Positions 9,568 through 18,856 of a DNA stretch of 64,000 nt are shown piece by piece. The notes under the pieces were generated by a model. It saw only the letters and a list, made by a program, of their open reading frames with translations. It did no database searches and was not told the DNA's origin. The first letter of the stretch is position 1. Every line of letters starts with the position of its first letter. Source of the DNA: Njordibacter sp028825405 (lineage in GTDB: Bacteria > Pseudomonadota > Gammaproteobacteria > Pseudomonadales > Balneatricaceae); contig NZ_CP159829.1 of NCBI RefSeq assembly GCF_047730065.1, positions 1 through 64,000 on the forward strand, written 5' to 3'. The translations under genes were made by a program, and so were the position numbers.

Positions 9568-9573
9568 ATTATA
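9568..9573 (-). promoter_or_regulatory. Candidate -10 element for glyQS
   Basis: On the minus strand the sequence TATAAT occurs 61 bases upstream of the glyQ start. The -35 region is weak, so only the -10 hexamer is claimed. Confidence 0.35.
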
Positions 9574-9697
9574 CACTAGCAGTTAGCAACTGGCTTGTGT
9601 CTAAAAGAACCTAAGTGCCTCGTTTATGGGCCACTTACGAGGTATCATTACCCAATTAGCTAAACCTAGGGGTTGAGAACCAATTTATGACCACTTT

Positions 9698-10576
9698 ATG
9701 TCTGACTATTTAAAATCAAGCCTCGCCGTCGGTCTACTAAGAGTGCTGGGCATCTTACCCCTAGCTTGGGTCTATGGCTTGTCAAAGCTGACTTTGCTAT
9801 TGATGTTGCGGTTCCCGACTCAAAGCCTCAAACAAACCCGCCTTAACGTGCAGCGCTGTTGGCCCAACCTTACCCGTCAGCAACAAACGACACTTGTGGG
9901 CGAGAGTATGTTGCATACGATATATGCGGCCCTAGAAATGGGTATCAATTGGACCCAGCCTAGCCAAAGTGGTTTAGATCGTATTATTAAAGTGAGTGGG
10001 GCCGACTGCTTGAAGCAGGCCCATTTGATGGGGGGTGTAATCCTTTTAACCCCTCATTTGGGTAACTGGGAGCTCTTTGCCAACTGGGCTGCTCACGAAG
10101 CCAAGGTGACAGCCCTTTATAAACCAGCCAAGTTACATGGGCTTGATCGATTGATTCATGGGGCACGAACCAAAGCGGGTATGCAACTAGCTCCAGCTTC
10201 AGCTAAGGGTGTGATGCAGTTAAAACGAGCCTTATTAAAGGGTGAGGTAAACCTCATACTGCCTGACCAAGAGCCACCACCGAAAGCTGGGATTATTAGT
10301 CAGTGGTTTAATCAACCCGCATATACCATGACCTTGGTCAGTCAACTTGCTAAGACTAAAAACACCCGGGTTCTGATGGGCTTTGCACGCCGTGTACCTT
10401 CCAGGCTTGGGTTTATTATTGAATTAGAAGACATCACTGAAGTGTGCCAACAAACCACTATAGAAACGAGTGTTAAAGCAATAAATCAAGCGATCGAAGA
10501 GTTGGTGCGGCGTGCGCCAGAGCAATACCAGTGGGAATACCGCCGTTTCAAACATACCTTAGAACAAAAACACTAG
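9698..10576 (+). CDS. Lipid A biosynthesis acyltransferase (LpxL/HtrB family)
   Basis: Members of this inner-membrane family transfer secondary acyl chains to lipid A precursors. The 292-residue protein has an N-terminal hydrophobic stretch and the family's HX4E catalytic motif HLGNWE around residues 120-125, followed by LYKPAK and a conserved LILPDQEPPP around 183-192. Which acyl chain or which paralogue (LpxL or LpxM) cannot be decided here. It stands alone on the plus strand; its stop overlaps the end of the convergent methyltransferase gene by 4 bases. Confidence 0.85.
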   Translation: MSDYLKSSLAVGLLRVLGILPLAWVYGLSKLTLLLMLRFPTQSLKQTRLNVQRCWPNLTRQQQTTLVGESMLHTIYAALEMGINWTQPSQSGLDRIIKVSGADCLKQAHLMGGVILLTPHLGNWELFANWAAHEAKVTALYKPAKLHGLDRLIHGARTKAGMQLAPASAKGVMQLKRALLKGEVNLILPDQEPPPKAGIISQWFNQPAYTMTLVSQLAKTKNTRVLMGFARRVPSRLGFIIELEDITEVCQQTTIETSVKAINQAIEELVRRAPEQYQWEYRRFKHTLEQKH

Positions 10577-11163
10577 AACTCTGTAGGCTTTGGCTTTCGC
10601 GCGATCAAAAAGGCTTTGCCAGCTAATGGGTGTCCCAGTGGTGTCAACTCTTGTTCATCGTGATATACCAGAGGCTCGAGATCTCTAAATAACATAAGTA
10701 GTTCCCCTGGGCTTAATAACAGCTGTGAACGCCTTGGTTTACTCAGGCGCTCACCTGCAATTGCTGTGACTTGGTTAAAGGTTTGATAGACCAACATACC
10801 GCCGGGTTTGAGGTGCGACACAATCTGTGGACAAAGTGCACGATCGAGGAATGCTGTCACACAAATAAGATCAAATTGTTGGTTGGGCCAAGATGTCTTT
10901 ACAAGGTCTATATATCGTTGATTTACTTCAATTTTTTGTAATGAACAATGGCGCTCCATTTGCTTCAATCCAGCCTGGGAATAGTCCCAACCATGCATCG
11001 TAAGTCCTTGTTTAGAAAGAAATATTGAATTTTGTCCTAGACCACAAGCCAAATCTAAACCTGTGCCTTGGGTGGGCAACAAGTGGACGTATTTTTGCAG
11101 GCAATAACTCACCTCAGGCAACTCTAAAAACACAGAATAACGGTCATTCCAGCGCTCTGGCAT
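10573..11163 (-). CDS. Class I SAM-dependent methyltransferase, TehB-like
   Basis: A 196-residue Rossmann-fold methyltransferase. SAM-binding motif I is GLDLACGLGQNSIFL (about residues 36-50), an acidic strand end follows (GWDYS), and a post-motif FDLICVTAFLDRAL precedes a conserved LKPGGMLVYQTF. Short single-domain proteins of this kind (TehB/tellurite-resistance-like) act on small molecules or are uncharacterised; the substrate is unknown. The gene sits 62 bases upstream of trkH on the same strand and converges on the lipid A acyltransferase gene. Confidence 0.75.
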   Translation of the reverse strand: MPERWNDRYSVFLELPEVSYCLQKYVHLLPTQGTGLDLACGLGQNSIFLSKQGLTMHGWDYSQAGLKQMERHCSLQKIEVNQRYIDLVKTSWPNQQFDLICVTAFLDRALCPQIVSHLKPGGMLVYQTFNQVTAIAGERLSKPRRSQLLLSPGELLMLFRDLEPLVYHDEQELTPLGHPLAGKAFLIARKPKPTEF

Positions 11164-11176
11164 GGTACAAAATTCC

Positions 11177-11198
11177 TGTGGATAAGTCTGTGAATAGG
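11177..11198 (-). promoter_or_regulatory. DnaA-box-like pair just upstream of the methyltransferase gene
   Basis: In the 62-base gap upstream of the methyltransferase start, TGTGGATAA (11177-11185; the complement is TTATCCACA, a perfect DnaA box) is followed by TGTGAATAG (11190-11198), a one-base variant. Location beside a gene start about 11 kb from dnaA suggests possible DnaA-linked control, but this is only a sequence match. Confidence 0.4.
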
Positions 11199-11225
11199 TT
11201 AGGAAAAACTAACTAATAGAATAAC

Positions 11226-12713
11226 CTAGTTACGCCAAAACATTGGTGTGAATAATACTAATAGGGTAAACACTTCCAAACGACCTAACAGCATAGAAAA
11301 ACAAAGAATCCATTTGGCTGTGGTATTAATATCGCCGTAGTGAGCGGCAACATCTCCCAAGCCTGGGCCTAGATTGTTAAGCGTAGCCCCAACAGCTGAC
11401 CAGGCCGTAACTTGGTCTAAGCCTGTGGCTAATAAAGCGATCATCATCACCATAAAGACCAAGGTGTAGACTGAGAAAAAACCCCACACAGCTTCTGCCA
11501 CGCGATCTGGAATAGGGCTGGAACCTAACTTAACGTGAATGATGGCGTTGGGATGGATGAGACGCTGTATTTCCCGCAAACCCTGTTTGAGCACTATTAA
11601 CACGCGCACGACCTTCATGCCGCCGCCTGTTGAGCCCGCACACCCACCCATAAAAGCCGCACTAAACAATAAGAATCCCAGCATGGGAGGCCAAAGGGCA
11701 AAGTCTGCTGTCGCATAGCCAGTAGTGGTGGCGATAGAGACGACCTCAAACACCCCCTGCCGGAAACTGTCATTCAAAGTCATGTCGTTAGTAAGCCACA
11801 AAGTGGCTACGGTAATGAAACTAATAATGGCCATGACACCTAAAAAGAAACGAAACTCTTCGTCTCGCCAATAATGTAATAAACTGGCTTTATAGTGCTT
11901 TTGACGAAAAGTGCGAGCGGTTTGGAAGTGCAGGCCAAAGTTCACTGCTGCTAGCAACATAAACACAATGGCAATGGTTTCTATGGCTGCATTATCAAAA
12001 TAGCCTAAGCTGGCATCGTGTGTAGAAAAGCCACCAATAGCGACCGTGGAGAAACTATGGGTAAGCGCATCAAAAGCATTCATGCCCGCAAACCAGTAAG
12101 CTAATGCGCACGTTACCGTCAGGGTGAGATAAATATACCAAAGCTGCTTGGCTGTTTCTGTAATACGGGGTGTTAGTTTAGAGTCTTTAACCGGACCAGG
12201 TGTCTCTGCTCGGTATAACTGCATGCCACCAATACCCAACATAGGAAGTATAGCGACTGCTAAAACGATAATGCCCATACCACCAAACCATTGTAAAAGC
12301 TGACGATAAAACAGTAATGACTTAGGTAATGTGTCGAGCTGGGTAATGACTGTCGCCCCTGTGGTGGTGAGACCAGAAAGAGATTCAAATAAAGCGTCTA
12401 CATAACTCCAATTTGGATTCAGCGCGGCCAGGGGAGAGGAGAAGTAAAACGGCAAAGCTCCAAACAGACCTAGAATAGACCAAAACATGACCACAATGAC
12501 AAAACCATCGCGCGTGCGTAAGACGTTATTATGTTTAGAAAAAGGCAACCAAACTAAGAAACCAGCAACAAAAGTAATGCAAAACGACAGGGCAAAGGTA
12601 GATTCTGAACTATCATCTGGCAAACTCAAGGCAATAATCAATGAGGGTAGCATGGATGTGCTAAAAGCCATTAGCAACATACCAATAATTTTTAAGGTAA
12701 CCCGAAAGTGCAT
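11226..12713 (-). CDS. trkH: Trk potassium uptake channel subunit TrkH
   Basis: TrkH is the inner-membrane channel of the Trk potassium uptake system, gated by the cytoplasmic TrkA. The 495-residue protein is highly hydrophobic with the four-repeat arrangement of the family; selectivity-filter-type segments include SLSGLTTTGATV (about 110-121), STVAIGGFSTHD (about 222-233), SIATTTGYATADF (about 325-337) and a glycine-rich NNLGPGLG (about 448-455). It starts 8 bases after the trkA stop, so trkA-trkH is one transcription unit on the minus strand. Confidence 0.95.
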   Translation of the reverse strand: MHFRVTLKIIGMLLMAFSTSMLPSLIIALSLPDDSSESTFALSFCITFVAGFLVWLPFSKHNNVLRTRDGFVIVVMFWSILGLFGALPFYFSSPLAALNPNWSYVDALFESLSGLTTTGATVITQLDTLPKSLLFYRQLLQWFGGMGIIVLAVAILPMLGIGGMQLYRAETPGPVKDSKLTPRITETAKQLWYIYLTLTVTCALAYWFAGMNAFDALTHSFSTVAIGGFSTHDASLGYFDNAAIETIAIVFMLLAAVNFGLHFQTARTFRQKHYKASLLHYWRDEEFRFFLGVMAIISFITVATLWLTNDMTLNDSFRQGVFEVVSIATTTGYATADFALWPPMLGFLLFSAAFMGGCAGSTGGGMKVVRVLIVLKQGLREIQRLIHPNAIIHVKLGSSPIPDRVAEAVWGFFSVYTLVFMVMMIALLATGLDQVTAWSAVGATLNNLGPGLGDVAAHYGDINTTAKWILCFSMLLGRLEVFTLLVLFTPMFWRN

Positions 12714-12721
12714 ATTAAGGC

Positions 12722-14104
12722 CTAAAAGAATCCAATAGTAACCGCAAATAATCGCTCAACGTCATGTATCATGTGTCTATCTGTCAAGAAAAGAATGCAA
12801 TGGTCATCATTATTAATAACCGTGTCATGGTGGGCAATAAGCACTTCCTCACCCCGTACAATGGCACCAAAACTGGTCCCCTCGGGCAGTTTAATGTCCG
12901 CCAAACTGCGGCCTACCACTTTGGATGTTTTCCCATCGCCATGGGCAACCACCTCAATGGCTTCTGCAGCGCCTCGCCTGAGGGAATGAACGTTGACGAT
13001 ATCACCTCGGCGCACGTGGGTTAGCAAACTACTAATAGTGGTTTGTTGTGGTGAGATGGCAATATCAATAGTGCCATCTTCTATCAGATCCACATAGGCG
13101 GGATTGCTTATCAGGGTCATCACTGTTCGCACACCAAGGCGTTTGGCTAACATAGAAGCCATAATGTTAGCTTCATCATCGTTAGTTAAGGCACAAAATA
13201 CATCCGTTGATTCAATATTTTCTTCAACTAACAACTCTTTGTCAGATGCACTGCCATGGAGGACGATGACATCCTCTAATAAATCGGCCAAACGCTCACA
13301 ACGCTCAAGTCCACGCTCAATCACCTTAACCCGAAAATCTTTGCGCAAATTATCGGCCAACCGAGCACCAATATTACCACCACCAGCAATCATGATGCGC
13401 TTATAGGGTTTTTCTAATCGACGCAGCTCACTCATTACTTTACTAATATCAGCTTTGGCTGCGATAAAGAAGACTTCATCATCGACGTGAATATGGGTTT
13501 TACCAGAGGGGACGATGGCCTTGTTATTGCGAAAAATAGCCGCCACGCGGGTGTCTACATTGGGCATGTGGCTGCGCAAGTCAGACACAGGCTTGCCTAC
13601 TAATGGACCGCCATGACAAGCGGTCACAGCAACCAACTGCACCTTACCTTTAGCAAAATCGAGTACTTGCAAGGCAGTTGGATTTTCTATTAAGCGCTGT
13701 ACATGAGCAGTTACCAACTTTTCAGGGCTAATAATGACATCAATAGGAAAAGCGCGGGGTTCATCTCTAAATAACGCATCGCGCTTCAACAAATACTGAT
13801 GTTCGCGAATGCGGCTAATTATAGTGGGCGTTTGGAACATGGTCTTAGCGATCTGACAGGCCACCATATTGATCTCATCACTATTAGTCACAGCCACAAG
13901 CATGTCCGCATCTTCAGCTCCAGCACTTGCTAGAATATTGGGCAAACACGCATGGCCTTTCACAGTACGGATATCCAGACGATCCTGTAAGTCTTTCAAG
14001 TAACCGGCATCTTGATCTACCATCGTCACATCATTGGCATCGTTAGCCAAGTTTTCAGCAAGGGTACGGCCAACCTGACCTGCACCAAGAATGATGATTT
14101 TCAT
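12722..14104 (-). CDS. trkA: Trk potassium uptake regulatory subunit TrkA
   Basis: TrkA is the cytoplasmic NAD(H)/ATP-sensing ring that gates TrkH. The 460-residue protein has two tandem RCK halves, each starting with a Rossmann nucleotide-binding motif: IILGAGQVGRTLA (residues 3-15) and IMIAGGGNIGARLA (about 233-246). Each is followed by a TrkA-C domain. Length and duplicated architecture are those of gammaproteobacterial TrkA. It is followed immediately by trkH. Confidence 0.96.
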   Translation of the reverse strand: MKIIILGAGQVGRTLAENLANDANDVTMVDQDAGYLKDLQDRLDIRTVKGHACLPNILASAGAEDADMLVAVTNSDEINMVACQIAKTMFQTPTIISRIREHQYLLKRDALFRDEPRAFPIDVIISPEKLVTAHVQRLIENPTALQVLDFAKGKVQLVAVTACHGGPLVGKPVSDLRSHMPNVDTRVAAIFRNNKAIVPSGKTHIHVDDEVFFIAAKADISKVMSELRRLEKPYKRIMIAGGGNIGARLADNLRKDFRVKVIERGLERCERLADLLEDVIVLHGSASDKELLVEENIESTDVFCALTNDDEANIMASMLAKRLGVRTVMTLISNPAYVDLIEDGTIDIAISPQQTTISSLLTHVRRGDIVNVHSLRRGAAEAIEVVAHGDGKTSKVVGRSLADIKLPEGTSFGAIVRGEEVLIAHHDTVINNDDHCILFLTDRHMIHDVERLFAVTIGFF

Positions 14105-14188
14105 ACTAGAGCAAAATGCCTCGAGAGCGAGTGATTGCCACTATGATAGCAGAACACATGGCATAATCTACTACTATGCTTGGACCCG

Positions 14189-15484
14189 TCATATGGGCTT
14201 GTGGAGTTTGGCATAGTAAAAACCGTCATGGCTTGTTGGGTTTGGAAAAAGCTGGCGCCCTATGTCCATTTCAACGCCCCAATCCGCTTCAATAACACAG
14301 TGGTGCGCTTGTGGTTGCTGCGCTAAAAAACGTGCCACAAGACGATCATTTTCTTGTCTTAAAACGGAGCAAGTGGCATAGACCATGTAACCCCCGGGCT
14401 TGAGTAATGGCCATAAACTATGCAGCAGTTTGAGCTGCAACTGCACCAGCTCCAAAATATCTTCACTGGTGCGCAGCATTTTAATATCAGGGTTGCGGCG
14501 GATGACTCCAGTAGCAGAACAGGGAGCATCAAGTAGTATGCGGTCAAACAATTGCCCATCCCACCAATGGTCTGGTGCACTGGCATCAGCACAGATAATT
14601 TCAGCGGTTAAGCCCATGCGCTGTAGGTTTTCTTCTATGCGGCTAATACGCCGTTGTTCCAATTCTACGGCCACCACCTCAACATTCTGGGCTTCCAGCA
14701 GATGGCAGGTTTTACCACCTGGTGCGGCGCATGCATCTAACACTCGCTGGCCTGCCTCTAATTGTAATAACCCTGCTGATAATTGTGGTGCTTCGTCTTG
14801 CACACTAAACCAACCTTGTAAAAAGCCTGGTAGCTGAGTCACGTCACAAGCTTGTTCGAGCTGCACGCCAACCTCACTGATAAGACATGCATGACTGGTG
14901 TGACCGACGTCTGCCAGCTCAACTATATAATCGCTGCGACTAATTTCTCGAGTATTCACTCGTAAAGTTAATGGCCCCTGTGGGTCGTTAGCTGCCAGAA
15001 TTTTTAGCCAATAATCTGGCCAATGATGACTGAGCTTCGACACGAGCCACTGTGGGTGATTATAACGGTAAGCGTCATGCTCATTTAGGACTTCCGTAAG
15101 CTCGTCGCCACCTCGAATGTAAGAACGTAAGACACCATTAATGAGCTTGTCTGCCCAGCGTTTGCCACTCGCTTTAGCAGCCTGTACAGTCGCATCGACA
15201 GCCGCATAATCTGGGGTTCTCATGGCTTTGATTTGATATAAGCCCATGAGGATAAGCGCATAAATATCTTGATCTTGGGCCTTCATAGGTTTGTGTAACA
15301 GCTGGTCTGCAATCAATTCTAATTGTGGAAAGTGCCTGCAGGTGCCGTAGCAAAGTTGCTGAATAAGGGCGCGATCACCATGTTCTGCCGCTTCTAGAGC
15401 CTTCGGTAGGCTCGAGGCTAAAGACCCTTTTTGGCAAAGCACAGCAGTAAGGGCGTGGGCGGCTAGTAAGCGTGGGTTTGCCAT
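14189..15484 (-). CDS. rsmB: 16S rRNA (cytosine(967)-C(5))-methyltransferase RsmB
   Basis: RsmB (Sun/Fmu) makes m5C967 in 16S rRNA. The 431-residue protein has an N-terminal NusB-like RNA-binding domain (about 1-140) and a C-terminal Rossmann methyltransferase domain with VLDACAAPGGKTCHLLE (about 245-261), the DAPCSATGVIRRNPD motif (about 316-330) and the catalytic-cysteine segment YATCSVL (about 372-378). The start is 2 bases after the fmt stop, so it is the last gene of def-fmt-rsmB. Confidence 0.96.
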   Translation of the reverse strand: MANPRLLAAHALTAVLCQKGSLASSLPKALEAAEHGDRALIQQLCYGTCRHFPQLELIADQLLHKPMKAQDQDIYALILMGLYQIKAMRTPDYAAVDATVQAAKASGKRWADKLINGVLRSYIRGGDELTEVLNEHDAYRYNHPQWLVSKLSHHWPDYWLKILAANDPQGPLTLRVNTREISRSDYIVELADVGHTSHACLISEVGVQLEQACDVTQLPGFLQGWFSVQDEAPQLSAGLLQLEAGQRVLDACAAPGGKTCHLLEAQNVEVVAVELEQRRISRIEENLQRMGLTAEIICADASAPDHWWDGQLFDRILLDAPCSATGVIRRNPDIKMLRTSEDILELVQLQLKLLHSLWPLLKPGGYMVYATCSVLRQENDRLVARFLAQQPQAHHCVIEADWGVEMDIGRQLFPNPTSHDGFYYAKLHKPI

Positions 15485-15486
15485 GG

Positions 15487-16452
15487 TTAGCTTGCCATCC
15501 CAAGGCTAGTGAAGACTTCGCCAAGTATCATCTTTTGTATTAAGTTCATTAATTCACTTTGATTGAGGGTTTTACCGTTTGGCCATTGTAATTGGGTTAT
15601 TTTAAGGTGTCCGTGACCACATACCACCTCTAAACCAGTTTTATCCAAACCCACTAAGGTACCCGCGGGGTGATTACTATGGGTGTCTAACGCATGGGCC
15701 ATCCAGATGCGCAGACGGTGACCTTGCCAATCACTGTAGGCCACAGGCCAAGGGTTAAGCCCACGAACTTGAAGGCTAATTTGTTGCGCACTTTGCTGCC
15801 AATCAATGGCGCCCTCTGCCTTGGTCAATTTATCTGCATAGTTAGCCTGTGTATCATTTTGCACTTGAGGCGTAAGCATTGAATTTTGCAGACCATACAA
15901 AGTCTCCACCAAACCTTTGCAACCTAGCACCGCTAACTTAGCGTATAAACTTTTGCTGGTGTCATTAATTGCGATGGGGACTTCTATTTTTAGTAGCATC
16001 GGCCCCGTGTCTAGACCCGCTTCCATTTGCATCACGGTGATCCCCGACTGTTCATCCCCTGACAATATTGCTCTTTGAATAGGTGCTGCTCCACGCCAGC
16101 GGGGAAGCAATGAACCGTGGACATTAATACAACCCAAGCGTGGGGTGTCCAATACCGCTTGGGGCAAGATTAAGCCATAAGCAACGACGACCATCACATC
16201 AGCTTCGTAGTGGGCTAAAAGGTGCTGTGCTGAAGTGTCATTTAGAGAGACAGGTTGTTGGACTTCAATAGAGTGCTCAAGAGCTAGGGCCTTAACAGGA
16301 CTAGCGGCAAGTTTGCGGCCCCGTCCAGCAGGTCGATCTGGCTGACTATAAACAGCAACAACGTGATGTGGACCATTTAATAGTGCTTGCAGGTGCTGTG
16401 CAGCAAAGTCTGGGGTACCTGCAAAAATAATCTTTAAACTGGCTCGGTTCAC
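15487..16452 (-). CDS. fmt: Methionyl-tRNA formyltransferase
   Basis: Formylates initiator Met-tRNA using 10-formyl-tetrahydrofolate. The 321-residue protein has IIFAGTPDFAAQHLQAL near the N-terminus (residues 9-25) and the folate/catalytic region NVHGSLLPRWRGAAPIQRAI (about 109-128), with the catalytic Asn/His/Asp triad including D in EAGLDTGPML. A C-terminal OB-fold domain follows. Its start overlaps the def stop by 4 bases (ATGA), indicating coupling. Confidence 0.96.
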   Translation of the reverse strand: MNRASLKIIFAGTPDFAAQHLQALLNGPHHVVAVYSQPDRPAGRGRKLAASPVKALALEHSIEVQQPVSLNDTSAQHLLAHYEADVMVVVAYGLILPQAVLDTPRLGCINVHGSLLPRWRGAAPIQRAILSGDEQSGITVMQMEAGLDTGPMLLKIEVPIAINDTSKSLYAKLAVLGCKGLVETLYGLQNSMLTPQVQNDTQANYADKLTKAEGAIDWQQSAQQISLQVRGLNPWPVAYSDWQGHRLRIWMAHALDTHSNHPAGTLVGLDKTGLEVVCGHGHLKITQLQWPNGKTLNQSELMNLIQKMILGEVFTSLGMAS

Positions 16453-17006
16453 CCTTGGGATTCCAAGTTAACTTTAGCCTTAGCCTCGTAGAGGGTATCT
16501 TTGATATCGTCGCGATGTTTTTTCTCAAGTTTTTTACGGATCCGATCACGCTTTAGGTTAGATAGATAGTCAACAAACAATTTACCGTTTAGGTGGTCTA
16601 ATTCATGCTGGATACACACTGCAAAAAGGCCTTCTGCGACTTCAGAAATGGGCTCTCCCTGCTCATCAAAGGCGCTGAGTTGAATGCGGCTATAGCGGGC
16701 CACGTCATCATAAAACTCAGGCACCGACAGACAACCCTCTTGGTAGCTTTGCTTGTCTTCAGTCAAGGGCTCCCAACTCGGGTTAATCAAAACTCGCGGC
16801 TCATCACCGTCATCGCTGACATCAATGACGACTAATCGCTGATGCACATTTACTTGTGATGCTGCCAGACCTATGCCGGGAGCATGGTACATGGTTTCGA
16901 GCATGTCTTTGGCTAATTGGCGAATATCGTCATTAATATGAGCTATATCCGCTGCAACCTTGCGTAAACGTGGATCTGGAAATTCTAAAATAGGTAATAG
17001 GGCCAT
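16449..17006 (-). CDS. def: Peptide deformylase
   Basis: Removes the N-terminal formyl group from new proteins. The 185-residue protein shows all three family motifs: GIGLAASQV (about 45-53), EGCLSVPE with the metal-ligand Cys (about 89-96) and the zinc/iron-binding HELDH (about 134-138). It is somewhat longer than E. coli Def because of a Lys-rich C-terminal tail. First gene of def-fmt-rsmB; divergent from dprA across a 114-base gap. Confidence 0.96.
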   Translation of the reverse strand: MALLPILEFPDPRLRKVAADIAHINDDIRQLAKDMLETMYHAPGIGLAASQVNVHQRLVVIDVSDDGDEPRVLINPSWEPLTEDKQSYQEGCLSVPEFYDDVARYSRIQLSAFDEQGEPISEVAEGLFAVCIQHELDHLNGKLFVDYLSNLKRDRIRKKLEKKHRDDIKDTLYEAKAKVNLESQG

Positions 17007-17120
17007 GAGATTCAGGTTTCGTTATAGTCTGGCGTAGCAGCAAGTCCGTGCCTTGCTGACGCAAAATTGAATTTATTAACTAGAATTATACCACTATCTT
17101 TGTTTAGTAATGGAATGATT

Positions 17121-18236
17121 ATGGATGATCATCATTTAGCTTGGTTGGCACTAAGTGAACTCAACTTAAGCTTTAAGCAAGGGTTTGAGTTAGCGCAGCT
17201 TTTTGGCAGTCAACAAGTCACATTAGATCCACAACACTGTTGTCAGCTCAATTCTATTTTGAATCAGCAGCAACTAAATTATCTAGCCCAATTAAATTCG
17301 CAACCTCTGGTGGTGAGTCTTGCTAACCCATTGCAATGGGCCCAAAGCCATAAAGCCAAGCTGCTATTGTTTCACGATGCAGGCTATCCTGAGGCGTTAA
17401 ACTCTATCCACCATCCACCTGCATTTTTATGGGTATAAGGTCGTATAAGCTTACTGAATGAGCCCAGTATCGCCATGGTAGGTGCCCGCAAGGCCAGTGT
17501 TAGTGGCATGGCGCTGGCCAAACACTTTGCCTCCAGTCTTGGGGCCAGTGGCTTAACTATTGTCAGTGGCCTAGCCTTAGGTATTGATGGGGCGTGTCAT
17601 CAAGGAGCATTAGATGCGCAAGCGGACACTATTGCCGTACTTGGATCAGGCTTAGGTCAAATATACCCTGTCAAACATCGATCCTTAGCACAAAGTATTA
17701 TTGCTGGTGGTGGGTTACTGGTGTCACCTTGGCCCCTCATGGCAAAACCCCTTGGCTATAGGTTTCCCGTTCGTAATCAAACTATAAGTGGGCTCAGTCT
17801 GGGTGTATTAGTGGTAGAAGCAGCACTGCGCAGTGGTTCTCTAATTACTGCGAAGGCCGCTTTGGAGCAGGGACGGGAGGTCTTTGCTGTGCCATCTAAT
17901 GTAAACAATGTCCTTGGTCGAGGCTGCCATCAGTTGATTCGTGATGGTGCCATATTGGTGGATCAACCGCAGCAAGTCTTAGTCGAGTTAGCACCGCAGC
18001 TGCGCCCTCTGATTGCGCACTACCAAGCCCAAGACCCAAAAAACCATGAGCATTCTGCAGATATTGCCCAAGAATTACAAATATTACTCAGAGTTTTTGG
18101 CTATGACCCCGTGCCTGTTGATATACTTTGTTCTCAATTGGCACTGCCTTATAGTGTGGTTGCAGCTCAATTGGTGGAATTAGAACTACTGGGCCGTGTT
18201 CGTTTAACGGTGGGTGGCTATGAAATAGTGCTTTAA
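17121..18236 (+). pseudogene. dprA: DNA processing protein DprA, interrupted by an in-frame stop
   Basis: DprA protects incoming single-stranded DNA and loads RecA during natural transformation. The reading frame is continuous from ATG 17121 (MDDHHLAWLAL) to 18236 except for one TAA at 17436-17438 (codon 106), between PPAFLWV and GRISLLNEPSIAMVGARK. No frameshift is involved: both halves are in the same frame and no other stop occurs. The downstream part keeps the Rossmann core (SGLALGIDGACHQGAL, GSGLGQIYP, LVVEAALRSGSLITAKAALE) and a C-terminal winged-helix domain. Some core residues differ from the usual pattern (SPWP where SExP is typical, RNQTISG where RNRIISG is typical). An ATG at 17475 has no ribosome site and would cut the first beta strand. 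It may be a recent null mutation or a sequencing error. Confidence 0.85.
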
Positions 18237-18258
18237 GCACCAGCTATTTAGGAAATCT

Positions 18259-18834
18259 ATGGGCCTTATGCGACCTAACGACTGGCATTTAACCTGTGCT
18301 ACACAAACCCTAGTTATGGGGGGTGTCATCGCCTATCCTACTGAGGCGGTCTGGGGTTTAGGCTGTGACCCCTGGAATGAAGCAGCAGTGTATCGAATTT
18401 TACAGCTAAAACAACGGCCCATGCACAAAGGTTTAATATTAGTAGCATCCCAGTGGAGCCATTTTCAGCCCTTAGTGGAAGCCTTAACATCGGCTCAGAT
18501 TGAGCAGCTTAACGCAACTTGGCCGGGCCCAACCACTTGGCTAATGCCAGATCCACAAGCTTGGGTGCCACCTTGGATTAAAGGTCAACATAAGAGTGTG
18601 GCCCTGCGTGTTTCTGCGCATCCCTTAGTGGCGCGTTTATGTGATCGCTTTGGTGGACCCATTGTGTCTACCTCTGCTAACTTGGCCGGGCGTCAGCCTG
18701 CCAGAAGTCGGTTACACATTTTGCGGACCTTTGGTGATCAACTCAACTACGTGGTGAGTGGTGAGTTAGGTCAGAGTAAACAACCAAGCCAAGTGAAAGA
18801 TTTAGTTTCAGGCCAAATTATCCGTCCAGCTTAA
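18259..18834 (+). CDS. tsaC: Threonylcarbamoyl-AMP synthase TsaC (YrdC/Sua5 family)
   Basis: Makes threonylcarbamoyl-AMP from threonine, bicarbonate and ATP, the first step of t6A37 modification of ANN-decoding tRNAs. The 191-residue single-domain form has VIAYPTEAVWGLGCDP (about 23-38), LKQRPMHKGLILVAS (about 52-66) and the conserved PGPTTWLMP and STSANLAGR segments. An AGGAAA ribosome site precedes ATG 18259. It follows dprA by 22 bases, the order seen in many gammaproteobacteria. Confidence 0.94.
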   Translation: MGLMRPNDWHLTCATQTLVMGGVIAYPTEAVWGLGCDPWNEAAVYRILQLKQRPMHKGLILVASQWSHFQPLVEALTSAQIEQLNATWPGPTTWLMPDPQAWVPPWIKGQHKSVALRVSAHPLVARLCDRFGGPIVSTSANLAGRQPARSRLHILRTFGDQLNYVVSGELGQSKQPSQVKDLVSGQIIRPA

Positions 18835-18856
18835 ATCCATATGTAAGGAATTATTA

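Noticed and set aside
17067..17120. Earlier ATG for dprA at 17067
   Set aside because: It adds an unrelated leader; MDDHHLAWLAL from 17121 fits the family better.
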